DNA of 64,000 nucleotides from contig CM059190.1 of assembly GCA_030323885.1 (NCBI GenBank), forward strand, positions 87,420,762 through 87,484,761. The letters are read 5' to 3'. The stretch is from Branchipolynoe longqiensis (lineage: Eukaryota > Annelida > Polychaeta > Phyllodocida > Polynoidae). A program made the translations under genes and the position numbers. Within the stretch, counting starts at the first letter, position 1; the number at the start of each line of letters is the position of its first letter. Below, one piece after another: positions 1-10,073 of the stretch. The notes under the pieces were generated by a model that saw only the letters and a list, made by a program, of their open reading frames with translations, searched no databases and was not told the DNA's origin.

Positions 1-405
1 TGGTCACAAATATTAATTACAGCAATGTTGGTAGCTAGATCGAATGGTTGGACAGCTAACTGGTTTTATTTGATCAATTTATTCCGAAGAGAACTAGAAA
101 ATGATGGTGCAATGGCGCCATCACTAGAACATGCTAGGTGACCAGGCTATTTTTTATTTAGGTCATTCCACATCACGTGGTCATCGCGAGATGTCAATGA
201 GCGTCATAGCCAGAGGACTTTTAGGAAGCTTGTCGAAAGTATTTTGAGTTCTTTCGGCTCCAATTGCTTCAAAACTAGCCATTTTTCCTCAGAATTAATC
301 CGGACTAATGATCAGTAACTTATAACAATCAATTTGATATATTTTTCTCAAAAATAAAATATAAATTCAGACGCCACCGGACCATGCAACTTTAACTCTT
401 AAGAA
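1..405 (-). repeat. Degenerate MITE copy, TIR TTAAAGTTGCATAGTCCG family
   Basis: The end at ~375-400 (CCGGACCATGCAACTTTAA) is the terminal repeat seen intact at 43139-43479. Positions 160-305 are the reverse complement of 33165-33310 with high identity. The left end is cut by the window edge. Confidence 0.55.
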
Positions 406-441
406 AGCTAAGTCAATACCATGGCCATGGACCCAGATAAA

Positions 442-833
442 AGATTCACCCGGTTCTTGTAGTACACGGGTGAAGGACAACGTAGTGTAAATACAGGCGA
501 AAATAGCTTTAGTATGGAACCTGAACTAGAAACCGTGGCTCCAGTATCAAATGGCTGCATATATTGGCACAGAGTTGGTGAAATTGGCGAGAATGCAAAA
601 AGACAAGATGGCGGCCAGAGAACGCCGTCGATTTCACTTTTAAATCTGATTAAACTAGATATTATATCATATTTTTCAACTCAAAGATAGCGGGCTATCA
701 ATAAGACATATGTAAAGAATAAATGTTGCTTCTTAGATTGTGAAATTAGGCTCTCATTTCCTTAACCCGCTTTTTCGACCGTTTTTATATAGGGTTGGTA
801 TTCACCCGTGTACTGCGAGTACGGGGTGAATAC
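442..833. mobile_element. MITE with ATTCACCCG-type terminal inverted repeats
   Basis: Left end AGATTCACCCGGTTC and right end CGGGGTGAATACT are inverted repeats. An extra internal CACGGGTGAA/TTCACCCGTG pair suggests stepped TIRs. The interior (GCAAAAAGACAAGATGGCG and neighbours) also occurs in a diverged copy at 39845-40202. No coding capacity. Confidence 0.6.
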
Positions 834-2088
834 TTTATCTACCATGGACCATGCCCATGGCATGACTGCCATGAGTCATGACTTCACGCTTTAAGGCAAT
901 TAAGCAACACATTACTCATTAGTAGGTACCCCAGAATCTGCCGGGAGCGGCACTGTCGCCGGACCAATAAAACTGGTACAACTTTTTGCGACCTCCTGAG
1001 CAGCACAGTCATGTCGGAAAACGGTACCACACATGAAGCTCAGGCACACTGCATTCATTGCTACATCCGTTTCTGAAGCACCAACGACTTATGCACAGAT
1101 AGAGACTATTTTCAGTGTTGCACAACATTTGAAAGGCATTTTACTAAGCCATTAAAGTCTTCAGATGCAAAAATCAGAGGCAAGACTGCCGGGAATGTGC
1201 TTGTTAACTATCAGAATGTGAAACTTTAGCATTTTTCCTTCCTAAAAATAGTCATACAATGACTACAACTGGAATCGCAACTCTAGAATCTGGTGGCCAA
1301 AAGTTGGTGTCAGGCAGTTTTGACTGGATTCTCTAGGTCAGAATGTTATGGCTGGGGTGAGTGAGTCATCACACAGCCTATTATGCATCATCACAATGCA
1401 TCTGATCATCACCCAATTTTTATGAAAATTGGTCAATACATAGAAAACAGGTATACGAAAATGAATATGGTAGATTAAAAAATTATTATCCTCAAATAAT
1501 AATAAATAATCATGATTATCGGCCGGAGCGAAAGTCGGGTAAATACTGTGATGTGCACATGCCTAATACTCATTGGATAATAGGAGTAGAGCTTAGCGGA
1601 TTGCACCAATGTAAAGAGCTCATTCTAAAGGTTTTAAATACAAAGTTTCATGTTGTTCGATAAGCAACTCATGATTCTACGGATGCTAAACGGAAATGGA
1701 GGTGGGAGTGATTGTATTATCGTTGCCATGGAAACCTACATTTTCCTGTGATCTATTTTTTATATATAAGTTTTGATAAGCTGGGGTGATTTGGAGTATG
1801 AAGAAGAACCTTGGTGTGAAGTTTAATCAGGATGTGATCATTAATAAAGAAACTACAAAGAAATGTTGTTATAATATTTGACAGCCCTAAATAAGGAACT
1901 TCTCTAGTGCATTAGCTAACACAAAAAATCTTAAATTCAACAAATTTCAAATGCACATATCTCATTCAATTTTTGGAATATCTTAAAAATTCAAAAAGCA
2001 TATTGCTTTTGATTCATTGGAGCTTCCGAATGAAATATAATTTGAATGTTTGGAATAATTTGACAATTTTACTGGGGTACCTATCATT
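834..2088. other. No recognised gene; AT-rich intergenic
   Basis: Apart from the cysteine-rich frame at 922-1229, nothing is supported here. Positions 1890-2080 (GCATTAGCTAACAC and following) share a short repeat with 34262-34345 and 19360-19420, so part of it is old repeat. Confidence 0.5.
922..1229 (+). pseudogene. Unrecognised cysteine-rich reading frame with one internal TGA
   Basis: One frame reads without interruption from about 922 to a TGA near 1068, then on to TAG at 1227. It has paired cysteines and histidines (HCIHCYIRF before the stop, DYFQCCTTFERHF after it) and a codon-like composition unusual for this window. It could be the decayed end of a transposase with a zinc-binding tail, or a coincidence. 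I do not recognise a family. It is not flanked by clear splice sites. Confidence 0.25.
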
Positions 2089-2642
2089 AGCCGTGTTCAC
2101 ACGGGGCAGTTAATTCGAATCATAAAAATCGACTTGTATAGTTCGGCTCACATTTGGCGTGTGAATGCGCGGCTGAGGCGGTTTAGAGCTGATTCGAATC
2201 ATATAATTCGGATTTTATAAACCACCTATGTAGGTGGTTTATATGAACCAAATTTTATGATTCGACTTATATCGCCCATGTGAATGCAACCGACTTACTT
2301 GAGGCGGATTAAGCACGTCACACTATATAATATAATTTGGTTTATGAACCTGCTAGAGGTGCACATATATTTTTTTCATGATTTATTTTAAGGTTTTCAC
2401 TGCCCAGCAGAAGTTTTTACGGTTCCAAAACAATATGATTCAGTCTATACATATCTAGGTCGAACCCACACCCTCTCGTGCCGACATCGACTAACCGAAA
2501 CTGGCGCTGGTTAGTATGGACTTGCTCATGCGCTGATATCGATTTCCGGCTCAAGTACTGCCCATGTGAACGCGACACTAGTTCGGTTCATATTATCCGC
2601 CTTGTATAAAGCGGCGTAAACTTTTCCCGTGTGAACACGGCT
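2089..2642. mobile_element. MITE, TIR AGCCGTGTTCACACGGG
   Basis: The left end AGCCGTGTTCACACGGG and right end CCCGTGTGAACACGGCT are perfect inverted repeats next to TA. The interior is ~60-80% alike to 10074-10690 in two blocks (GTTTTCACTGCCCAGCAGAA and neighbours), so both belong to one non-autonomous DNA transposon family. Repeated GATTCGAATC motifs lie near both ends. No ORF. Confidence 0.75.
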
Positions 2643-3578
2643 ATAAGGTCTTAGCTGTTGTCAATGAATATACTATCAGTGCAGCACAGTCGTCAACTGT
2701 GGAATACTTAAAAATGTACATGTAACTGTGTTTTATCAATCATCATCGTGAGATCATGAGATGGGACCCATTCATGGCCATGGGCGTGTCATGACTCTTT
2801 TACTAGTTTCCTGTTTAGTATTGACTAACTAAGTACTTGATTTCAGATTTGCCTCCCACCTGTTATTTTTGTGTATGTGTTTTTGTATCGTAGTTTGTAT
2901 TTGGTATGAATTATGATTATTTCCTGGCTAACATCGTTATCCAGACGTCATGTTGAGGCCTATTAGCAGTTGTTTCAAAATGTGTTATCCAAACTTGCAA
3001 GTATTTTAAAGAAGATAACAATATTCAGGTTAATCTGTTGTCACTTCCTCCTTGAGTTTTCGAACGGGAAACGGGACGGAAGTAGACAGACTAACCCTGA
3101 CACCCGATGCAACGCATGCTGAAAGTTGATATGAAAACAAATTACGAATGAGTATAATAAGTGTCTCCAAGTCTAACCCGCTAAACATATATACTATTAT
3201 AGTTCGTACACAATAGAAAATAGGCATACTTGGGTATTTATATACACTTAGAACATTCGGTGGGGCAAAAATGTAACTAGTAGTGTTATAACTGATGCTG
3301 TTTTTCGCGAATCATTGCCGAATGTTTGCCAAGGGCAAGGGCAAGGCCCAAGACAAGTATATCCGTGTCAAGGCGATATATCATCATTTATGTCAACATC
3401 GCAACGTGGGTTGCGCTGACTGGATCTTGTAATACTGTTTCAGTGTTTGGATTAACATTGTGATGCTAGATAATTAACAACACAGTCTGTGTCTTCGTAT
3501 TTATATTCCAAGCCTCAGTAAGTATCATTTTAATAGGGCCGTATTTAGTTGAGTATGTTTTGCAAGCTCATTCCAACG
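2643..3578. other. No recognised gene; AT-rich intergenic
   Basis: Only short chance frames are present and no family repeat was recognised, except at the right edge where the next TIR element begins. Confidence 0.45.
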
Positions 3579-3869
3579 CAGGTGTCGCGGTTTCAGATCT
3601 CCGCCAGTTTCAGGTGTCCGCCTGGCAAAATCGAACAGCGTCGTCTGCGCATATGTCAACAGCGAGCCATATTCAAACTGTCGCCGATCGCTGCACTCAT
3701 ACTGTCACTATAGTGTCAGTGTCACTTAACCTTATAAATTTAATATAATCTTTCCGGTAAACATGTTTTCTATATGTGTACCAAGCGATTTCTTTCTAGG
3801 TGGTGTGGTTTTAGAGATATTTCACTTTTTCTGTATGAGAGCTCACGCCATAAGCTCGTACACGGCAGT

Positions 3870-4380
3870 ACATCGACAGCTACCTGAACGTCTCGTGGCG
3901 TTACACGGTGTCGATTTTCGTGGCTTCTGCGCATGCGCGGACTTCGCTGGTTGCGGCGATCACTGCTATTTGTTTTGTTTACACTCTGCGATTTCGATGC
4001 TGATCAAGCTGCTACGTTAATATCGCTTGGAATTTAAGGTTAATTAACTTAAATTCCATTATTTGAGTATGTAATTCTGTTAAATATGATCGCATCAATA
4101 GATCTCGGTCTAATTGGTCCCTAACACTGCCGGGCACCAGCGATTAGTTACTGCTCCGCCTGTTTCCGCACGCACACATTTATAGTACCGCCGTGCCCGG
4201 GAACAAGCTGAAGCGTTTCCTGTAGACCACCTCCGGAGTGGTATTCGCGGAACGTTCCAGCTGGATACGTTTCAGCCCTAAAACGCCGCAGTGGTGCGTT
4301 TACACGGCCACATTTAAAACGTTCTAGGCAACTGGTTCTACGTAGGACGTTTCAAGTCGCCCGTGTAAACGCAGCTATAG
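3870..4380. repeat. Partial MITE of the CCCGTGTAAACGCAGCT family
   Basis: The right end CGCCCGTGTAAACGCAGCTA and the interior (ACACTGCCGGGCACCAGCGA, TTCTGTTAAATATGATCGCAT) match 41174-41722. The left TIR is not clear. It abuts the next MITE at 4392. Confidence 0.6.
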
Positions 4381-4391
4381 AGGGGTGTAAT

Positions 4392-4820
4392 AGAGGGGGT
4401 GTAATGACGTCACGAGGCAACTTCCGGTGGCCATATTGGATTACATATGAAAGGCTTGGAAGTGCTTACATTGTGTTTATTTACCAATTTGTTGGTTTAT
4501 TTGTCACTGTTTTGAGCAGTTTGGCCTCAAAAGTTGGGAGAAAATGGGTTTTTTGATGGAGGAGAAATATTTGTTTAATCATGTAGCCTCACATCGTTGC
4601 TAAAGCGCAGTATGTTGACACTTTGAATGCTCTGTTGAAGAATTAGATAGGTTCAGGCAGTACCCACTAGGTGGCGCCACACACTTCGGCAGCCCTAACT
4701 ATAGGTAGGCCCAATGGTGGCTGTAGTGTTCTTGGTATATGACAGGGGGCGACATAGGTGGTATTAAGTGTACTCCAAGATGGCTCACTGCTAAGTGATG
4801 ACATCACATGCACTCCCTCT
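4392..4820. mobile_element. MITE, TIR TAGAGGGGGTGTAATGACGTCA (copy 1 of tandem pair)
   Basis: Left end GAGGGGGTGTAATGACGTCA and right end TGATGACATCACATGCACTCCCTC are imperfect inverted repeats flanked by TA, as in Tc1/mariner-like MITEs. The subterminal sequence GGCCATATTGGATTACATA is repeated in all copies (4821-5238, 8489-8808, 31992-32328). Confidence 0.75.
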
Positions 4821-5238
4821 ATGACGTCACGAGTCAACTTCCGGTGGCCATATTGGATTACATATGAAAGGCTTGGAAGTGCTTATATTGTGTTTATTTA
4901 CTGATTTGTTGGTTTATTTGCCACTGTTTTGAGCAGTTTTCCCTCAAAGGCTGGGGGAAAAGGGTTTTTTGATGGAGGGGAAGTATTTGATTAATCATGT
5001 AGCCTCATATCTTTGCTAAAAAGCAGTATGTTGATACATTGGATGCTCTGTCAAAGAATTAGACAGGTTCAGGCAGTACCCCCTAGGTGGCGCCACATAC
5101 TTCGGCAGCCCTGACTACAGGTAGGCCCAGTGGTGGATGTAGTGTTCTTGGTATAAGACAGGGGGCGCCATAGGTGGTATTAAGTGTAATCCAAGATGGC
5201 TAACCACTGAGTGATGACGTCACGTGCACTCCCTCTAT
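4821..5238. mobile_element. MITE, TGACGTCA family (copy 2 of tandem pair)
   Basis: Directly follows copy 1 with a shared boundary (CCTCTATGACGTCACGAG). About 90% alike to it by eye over its full length, with the same order of blocks. Confidence 0.75.
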
Positions 5239-5329
5239 TGACGATGCTGTTAGATTTTGATGCATGCGGAGATCTGAAACTGGCGGAGATCTGAAACCGC
5301 AACACCGGTGTGGCGGTTTAAACTCTCAG

Positions 5330-5556
5330 TGCTCAGGGTATTTTGGTGTCGATATCACTGACAAATTGAAGGAGCAGACAAAATCTGCCCGTAATCACAA
5401 TATAGATGCCGAAGAGGTGATGGGGATGTTCTCGGCAACAAAACAGATAGCCCCAAATGCAACTATGTGTTTTCTGACATGTAAAATGACTGCCCAGAAG
5501 AACAGTAGGCCTACAGTGGAGTACCTCTATGCCATGCCAAAGAAAAAGAGAGACAT
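5330..5556 (+). pseudogene. Unrecognised protein fragment, 5' piece (interrupted by MITE)
   Basis: This frame contains NHNIDAEEVMGMFSATKQ and NATMCFLTCKMTAQKN and ends in a basic run (MPKKKRD) just where a MITE begins. Its amino-acid composition is protein-like, unlike the chance frames nearby. On the far side of the MITE, 6598-7033 continues with a basic coiled-coil-like segment and a Tyr/Trp-rich module. I infer one former gene or transposon ORF split by the MITE. I do not recognise the family and assign no function. Confidence 0.4.
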
Positions 5557-5751
5557 TGGACGTATTCGACTGGGCCTGTCTATACGCATATCAACATTTT
5601 TCTTTACAAATTCCTATTTGACTGGGACAGGAAGCGGGTTTCTATACCTATGAATCGAATGTGTCTTGTGGCTCCATCCATAAGGTCACATGGTGTATTT
5701 TAAGATGGCTGATATGGAAAGGTTGAAAGTTTCAGTAGCTTCAGCCAATCA

Positions 5752-6485
5752 GGGGCCATATGCAGGAGTCAGTGTTAGCGGGGTTTGGTGTTAGAGCCTG
5801 TTACTGTTTAGCTATCACCGACGTCAGGAAGTGTGTCAAGTCGTATGCAGGAGCGCGTAACACGTACATTGTAGCTAAACCTGAATTTATTTATAGATTT
5901 GGGAAATCCCTCTGCGTCTGTACCCATATATTAGGCTTAAATATATTAAATGCTGTCATATTTAACAGAATTACATATGCAATAAGTGAAATTTGATCAA
6001 TTTAACCCTAAATTCGAAGCAATATTAACGCTGCCGCCATAACGGCGGCGATATTAAGTTATATTTTCGAATCGACGAATGTAATGTAAACAAATCGCCG
6101 CAGCCGCCGCATCGACGTCGCTTTCCATACTGGCAGCAGCGGCCATTTGTTTACTTTAAGTTCGTCGATTAGAAATTATAAGTATTAATATCGCCGCCGT
6201 TACGGCGGCAGCGTTAATATTGCTTCGAATTTAGGGTTAATTTCATGAAATTTCACTTATTGCGTATTTAATTCTGTTAAATATGATAGCATTTAATAGA
6301 TTTGGCTATAACCTTACGCTAACACCGCCCGTAAAGGTCATATGAAACGGGGTTAGTGTCACGGACCTTAAACATGCAGTGTTAGGCCTATCACTGACTC
6401 GTGCATACCGACTTTTCGACGCTAAACCAGAAATCCGCTCAAAACACGTTTTGGCTCGCTAACACTGACTCCTGCATATGGCCCC
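5752..6485. mobile_element. 728-bp near-palindromic (foldback) MITE
   Basis: The ends GGGGCCATATGCAGGAGTCA and TGACTCCTGCATATGGCCCC are perfect inverted repeats at least 28 bp long. Inner blocks (TTTAACAGAATTA, AGTGAAATTT, AACCCTAAATTCGAAGCAAT) also pair across the centre, so most of the element folds back on itself. The centre (about 6070-6180) is GC-rich. Related half-sequences occur at 4020-4110 and 41360-41450. Confidence 0.75.
6005..6240. repeat. Core palindrome with ACGGCGGCGATATTAA arms
   Basis: Arms of about 60 bp (AACGCTGCCGCCATAACGGC on the left, GCCGTTACGGCGGCAGCGTT on the right) flank a centre of roughly 110 bp; each arm itself contains a small CCGCC-GGCGG hairpin. It forms the middle of the 5752-6485 element. 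Confidence 0.8.
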
Positions 6486-6597
6486 AGAGCTGTTCGTTTT
6501 TATTGCAAATGGCTGCCCTCTATGGGGGCAGCCATTTGCATTCGAAAACCTTGGTGGGCGCAGCCTAAATCTTGCGGATGGAAAGGTCCCAGTCGAA

Positions 6598-7033
6598 TGC
6601 CTCCAAAATCGCGAAGAAGGCTTCAAAGCTGGGCCTGGAGCAGCAACAGAGGCGGAGAAAAAAACAGAAGGATCTTAGGGTCGAGTTATCAAAAAGGCAA
6701 GCAGCAGGCTGCAGAAACAGCAGAAAGGAATCGGTTGGAAAAGAAACTCAAGAACCTGAAAAAGAATGAACTTTCTGGAAATTTCCTAGAACTCCCAGAT
6801 GAAAAACTAGAAGGACTCACTGAACTGTTGGCAGAACTATTTGTCATGTGTGGTATGAAGATGGCCAACAAGTAATGTACAATGGAAAAATAGAGGAGCT
6901 ACAATCTAAGGCGAAAAAGTATGTGGTGACTTATTGGTCAGAGAATGAGTCTTATGACAATGCTACTGACTATGATGTATCAGTCTTTGCCTTGGCAGCT
7001 GATCTCATATATGATGATCTTATGCTTAACTGA
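6598..7033 (+). pseudogene. Unrecognised protein fragment, 3' piece (two frameshifts)
   Basis: Three adjoining frames make biological sense in series: a Lys/Arg/Gln-rich stretch (KLGLEQQQRRRKKQKDLRVE), a leucine-spaced helix (NFLELPDEKLEGLTELLAEL) and a compact C-terminal module (VWYEDGQQVMYNGKI, YVVTYWSENESYDN) ending at TGA 7031. The last module has the aromatic spacing of a Tudor/chromo-like barrel, but that is a guess from pattern. Frame changes near 6705 and 6845 mark it as decayed, unless an intron is hidden. Probably the same gene as 5330-5556. Confidence 0.4.
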
Positions 7034-7694
7034 TATTTTGAGAATGACTCTTGATCGTGATTTGTTGATTTACCTTTATGGAGTATGTTGTGATCAAACG
7101 GTCATGGAGTTCACTAATTAACCACAAATGTAATTTTCATGTCACTTATTTTGTTTCAAATGTCATTCTATTGAATTGTATCAATAGAACGTGAATTAAA
7201 CTAGCTTCACTGAAAATTTCATCAAGATATCTCAATTTTTAAAGAAAGTAGGCCTAGATGAATTTCACCAATTTCAGTCGCAGAAATGTACTGTTTCAGG
7301 TCACTTTACTTTGTTTCAGGTCACTTAATTTAGTTTCAAATGTCATTTTATTGAATTATATCAATAGAACTTGCCTTAACCTAGCCTCAGTCCAAATTTC
7401 ATCTAAATATCTCAATTATTAAAGAAATTATATGCATTTTCCCATAAAAGTCACCAATTTCGGTCACAGAAATCTAGTGCTTTTACCTTAATTTAATGGA
7501 AGAAAATAAGGACCAATTTCAGGGATGGAAAACGGCATAACTTCCTTAATACTCCACCTGTTCTCATAATCTTGGTGTCATTTTAAAGCGCTTTTCAACC
7601 CCTTTCCAGTAGTGCCTTTTGTTTTATACACGATGCCACGGTTTGGCCATATATGGGCATGTCCTAATTTCGCGAGAACGAGGCCACTTCCAGT
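7034..7694. other. Non-coding, internally repeated AT-rich stretch
   Basis: Two diverged direct copies of about 180 bp (TGTCATTCTATTGAATTGTATCAATAGAAC... at 7156 and 7341) lie here. They could be the 3' untranslated remains of the 6598-7033 frame. No ORF. Confidence 0.5.
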
Positions 7695-8390
7695 TATAGG
7701 TAAACAAAGACTGATAGCCTTGAGTTTGCCGGAACGCACAGTGCAAAGCATTAGTTTTATTCAAAATTAATAGAAATCCAGAACGCTAACCGTATAAATT
7801 TAATATAATCTATTCGTTGAATATGTTTTCTATATGTGTACCAAGCGATTTGTTTATAGGTGGTGTGGTTTTAGAGATATTTCACTTTTTCTGTATGAAG
7901 ATTGCTCACGACCATCGGCAATGCATTGAGTTTGCCGGTACGCGCAGTGCAAAACGTCAGATTTATTCAAATTTAATAGAAATCCAGAACCCTAACCATA
8001 TCAATTTAATATAATCTTTTTGGTAAACATGGTTTCTATGTGTATTCCAATCAGTTTGTTTCTAGGTGTTGTAGCTTTAGAGATATTTTACTTTTTCTCT
8101 CTGAAGATTGCTCACGACCATCGGCAATGCATTGAGTTTGCTGGTACGCGCAGTGCAAAACGTCAGATTTATTCAAATTTAATAGAAATCCAGAACCCTA
8201 ACCATATCAATTCAATATAATCTTTTTGTTAAACATGTTTTCTATGTGTAATCCAATCAGCTTGTTTCTAGCTGGTGTGGTTTTAGAGATATTTAACTTT
8301 TTCTGTGTGAAGATTGCTAACTGGCGACACTGCCATTGACAATCCTATAGTGACATCAAATGATCAATACCATGTGCGTTTGTTTACCTA
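7695..8390. repeat. Three-unit tandem repeat (~205 bp) in a GTAAACAAA-ended element
   Basis: Units begin near 7700, 7905 and 8105 and each contains GAGTTTGCCGGTACGCGCAG, AGAAATCCAGAACCCTAACC and TTTAGAGATATTT. The ends GGTAAACAAAG and GTTTGTTTACC are inverted. Single or double units occur at 3640-3850, 47850-48180 (reverse) and 63632-63830. The short frames inside are repeat-driven and not genes. Confidence 0.7.
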
Positions 8391-8488
8391 CGAACACGAA
8401 TTAGGTCAAGATGGCCACCAAACCGTGGTATGGTGTATTATTGAAGGAGTTTGAATTTTTGTACACATACCTAACACAGGCTAGGCAA

Positions 8489-8808
8489 TAGAGGTAGTGC
8501 ATGTGACGTCATCAGTCAGCGGTCAGCCATCTTGGATTATAAGCACCCTTAACTAGCCATGTTGTGAATGTATGCTGATACAGTAAAACAGTTTTCTTCT
8601 GTTGTGAGTGGTTCTGGGCGGTTTACATCCAATGTGTCTACTTACAGCACTTTAACAACAACTTCTGAGGCCAAACTGCTCAAAACAGTGACAAATAAAC
8701 CAACAAATCGGTAAATAAGCACAATATTGAATATAGACAGTTGCAAGCCTTTTGTATGTAATCCAATATGGCCACCGAAAGTTGTCTCAACGTCATTACA
8801 CCTCTATA
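8489..8808 (-). mobile_element. MITE, TGACGTCA family, inverted copy
   Basis: Same family as 4392-4820, opposite strand. TAGAGGTAGTGCATGTGACG on the left and CAACGTCATTACACCTCTA on the right, each next to TA. Confidence 0.75.
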
Positions 8809-8926
8809 CCCAGCATCCCAGATCCAGAAAATCATTAACTGTGTCCGTGACTAACTTGACTAAAGGCGAGTAAAGCTAAGATTCCATATGCAAATGCGGT
8901 ATGCAGCATAGATCTATACCCATGCC

Positions 8927-8981
8927 GACCCCAATAGCCGATATCTACTTTTTGTGCTGGGGGGAGGGGGTGTCCATAAAC

Positions 8982-9044
<63 letters not shown>
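8927..9044 (+). mobile_element. Short SINE-like insert with (CA)n tail and 11-bp target duplication
   Basis: The segment starts at GACCCCAATAGCCGATATC, has the TACTTTTTGTGCTGGGGG motif seen again at 9370-9420, 35215-35255 and 47290-47360, and ends in (CA)~30. It is flanked by ATACCCATGCC at 8916-8926 and 9045-9055. Copy 3 of the host MITE (32620-32640) shows the uninterrupted site. Confidence 0.65.
8981..9039. repeat. (CA)n microsatellite
   Basis: About 29 CA units within the A-rich tail of the SINE-like insert. In the sister copy at 9400-9425 the tail is still ACAAACAAACAAACC, so the CA run probably expanded after copying. Confidence 0.95.
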
Positions 9045-9292
9045 ATACCCATGCCATTTTGGGTTTTTTTTCTCCAAATTTGTGAAGGAAAGTCAAAGTT
9101 ACTATTGTTTTCTATGGCAAACGCAGCAGCATTCACATTCGCACTGATCGGTCCATGCCCATGGGTCGATCCATTTGCCGCATTCGCATTCGGACATGTA
9201 TGGAATCACCCCTATGTATTTATATGCTTTGCCATTTTTTGCGCCATAATTGTGGAATCTTAGCATAACTGCCTTAAAAGTCACTTACCCTA

Positions 9293-9662
9293 AAGCTAAG
9301 ATTCCTTATACGCAGTATGCGGCATGCGAATGTGGTATATGCACATAGATCTATGCTGACCCCCAATAGCTGATGTCTACTTTTTGTGTTGGGTGGTCGT
9401 TAAACAAACAAACAAACCAAAAAAGATACCCATGACATTTTTGTTTTTGTTTGTTCCAAATTTGTGAAGGGAAGTCAAAGCTAATGTTGTTTTCTCTGGC
9501 AAACACAACAGCATTCGCATTCGCACCGATCGGTCCATGGGTCGATCCATTTGCCGCATTCGCATTCGCATTGGGACGTATGGAAGCACTGCTATGCCTT
9601 TTTTGCATGCTTTTTGATTTTTTTTTACCGCATTCGCATACCGCGTACATGGAATCTTAGCT
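9293..9662 (+). mobile_element. MITE, AAGCTAAGATTCCA family (copy 2)
   Basis: Only 28 bp after copy 1 and in the same orientation, with the same internal retro-insert (GTCGTTAAACAAACAAACAA at ~9398). The pair may be a tandem duplication. Confidence 0.75.
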
Positions 9663-10073
9663 TAACTCGGCATATCGTTTTGGCGGACCCGGACGAATTT
9701 AATCATAAATATATCGAGTTACTGACAAATATATCATTTCATTTGCATCCAGAGATGGTTAAATAATTGTAGATAAGAAATAGAACGGTTTTGTGTAGAT
9801 GGGTGGCAGCCTAAGACCGAAATGCATGGTGGCCGAACTGTCTAGAATAAGCCCGGTTTAGGAAGATAAATATTATATTTCATATCTTTTACTGTTTCAC
9901 AGTCTCTGTATGTAAAACAAATAGTATACTTATTATAACATTGCTTGGTTTCTCCCGGTTTCGCCAAAACGATGTACCCCCTTTAACTTAGTTTTACTCT
10001 TAGTCTTACTAACTCTTTAGTCTTAGTCAACTTCAAGTTCAAGTTCAGGTTAACCACCAACTGACCAAATCTA

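Larger units (their letters stand above)
3579..5318. mobile_element. TIR element with CGGTTTCAGATCTCCGCCAG ends, carrying nested repeats
   Basis: Positions 3587-3625 (GGTTTCAGATCTCCGCCAG) and 5266-5310 (its reverse complement, with the short direct duplication GCGGAGATCTGAAAC) are inverted repeats. Inside are one unit of the GGTGTGGTTTTAGAGATATTT repeat also tandem at 7695-8390, a half copy of the 41174-41722 MITE (about 3870-4380), and a tandem pair of TGACGTCA-type MITEs (4392-5238). The terminal motif CCGGTGTTGC-GTTTC is shared with the 47780-48280 element, so this looks like a longer, repeatedly invaded member of that family. Confidence 0.55.
5558..6600. mobile_element. MITE, TIR TATTCGACTGGGACCTTTCC, with nested palindromic MITE
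   Basis: Left end GTATTCGACTGGGCCTGTC and right end GGTCCCAGTCGAATGC are inverted repeats. A related left end stands at 56838 (GTATTCGACTGGGACCTTTC). Just inside lie CAGCCAATCAGG and AGAGCTGTTCGTTTTTATTGC, the same subterminal hairpin sequence found at 56870-57078. The element is opened up at 5752 by the palindrome listed next. Confidence 0.6.
8873..9264 (+). mobile_element. MITE, TIR AAGCTAAGATTCCA (copy 1), with SINE-like insert
   Basis: The ends AAGCTAAGATTCCATATGC and TGTGGAATCTTAGC are inverted. The core carries ACCGATCGGTCCATG with flanking GCATTCGCATTCG motifs. Copy 2 is at 9293-9662 and copy 3 at 32399-32687. Copies 1 and 2 hold the same short retro-insert, copy 3 does not. Confidence 0.75.

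Noticed and set aside
7817..8220. Two similar 65-66 residue proteins (MFSICVPSDLF, MVSMCIPISLF) as a small gene family
   Set aside because: They fall in successive units of a tandem repeat, and other copies of the unit do not keep the frame.
8835..9136. Cys-Val and His-Thr repeat proteins
   Set aside because: Translations of the (CA)n microsatellite and MITE.
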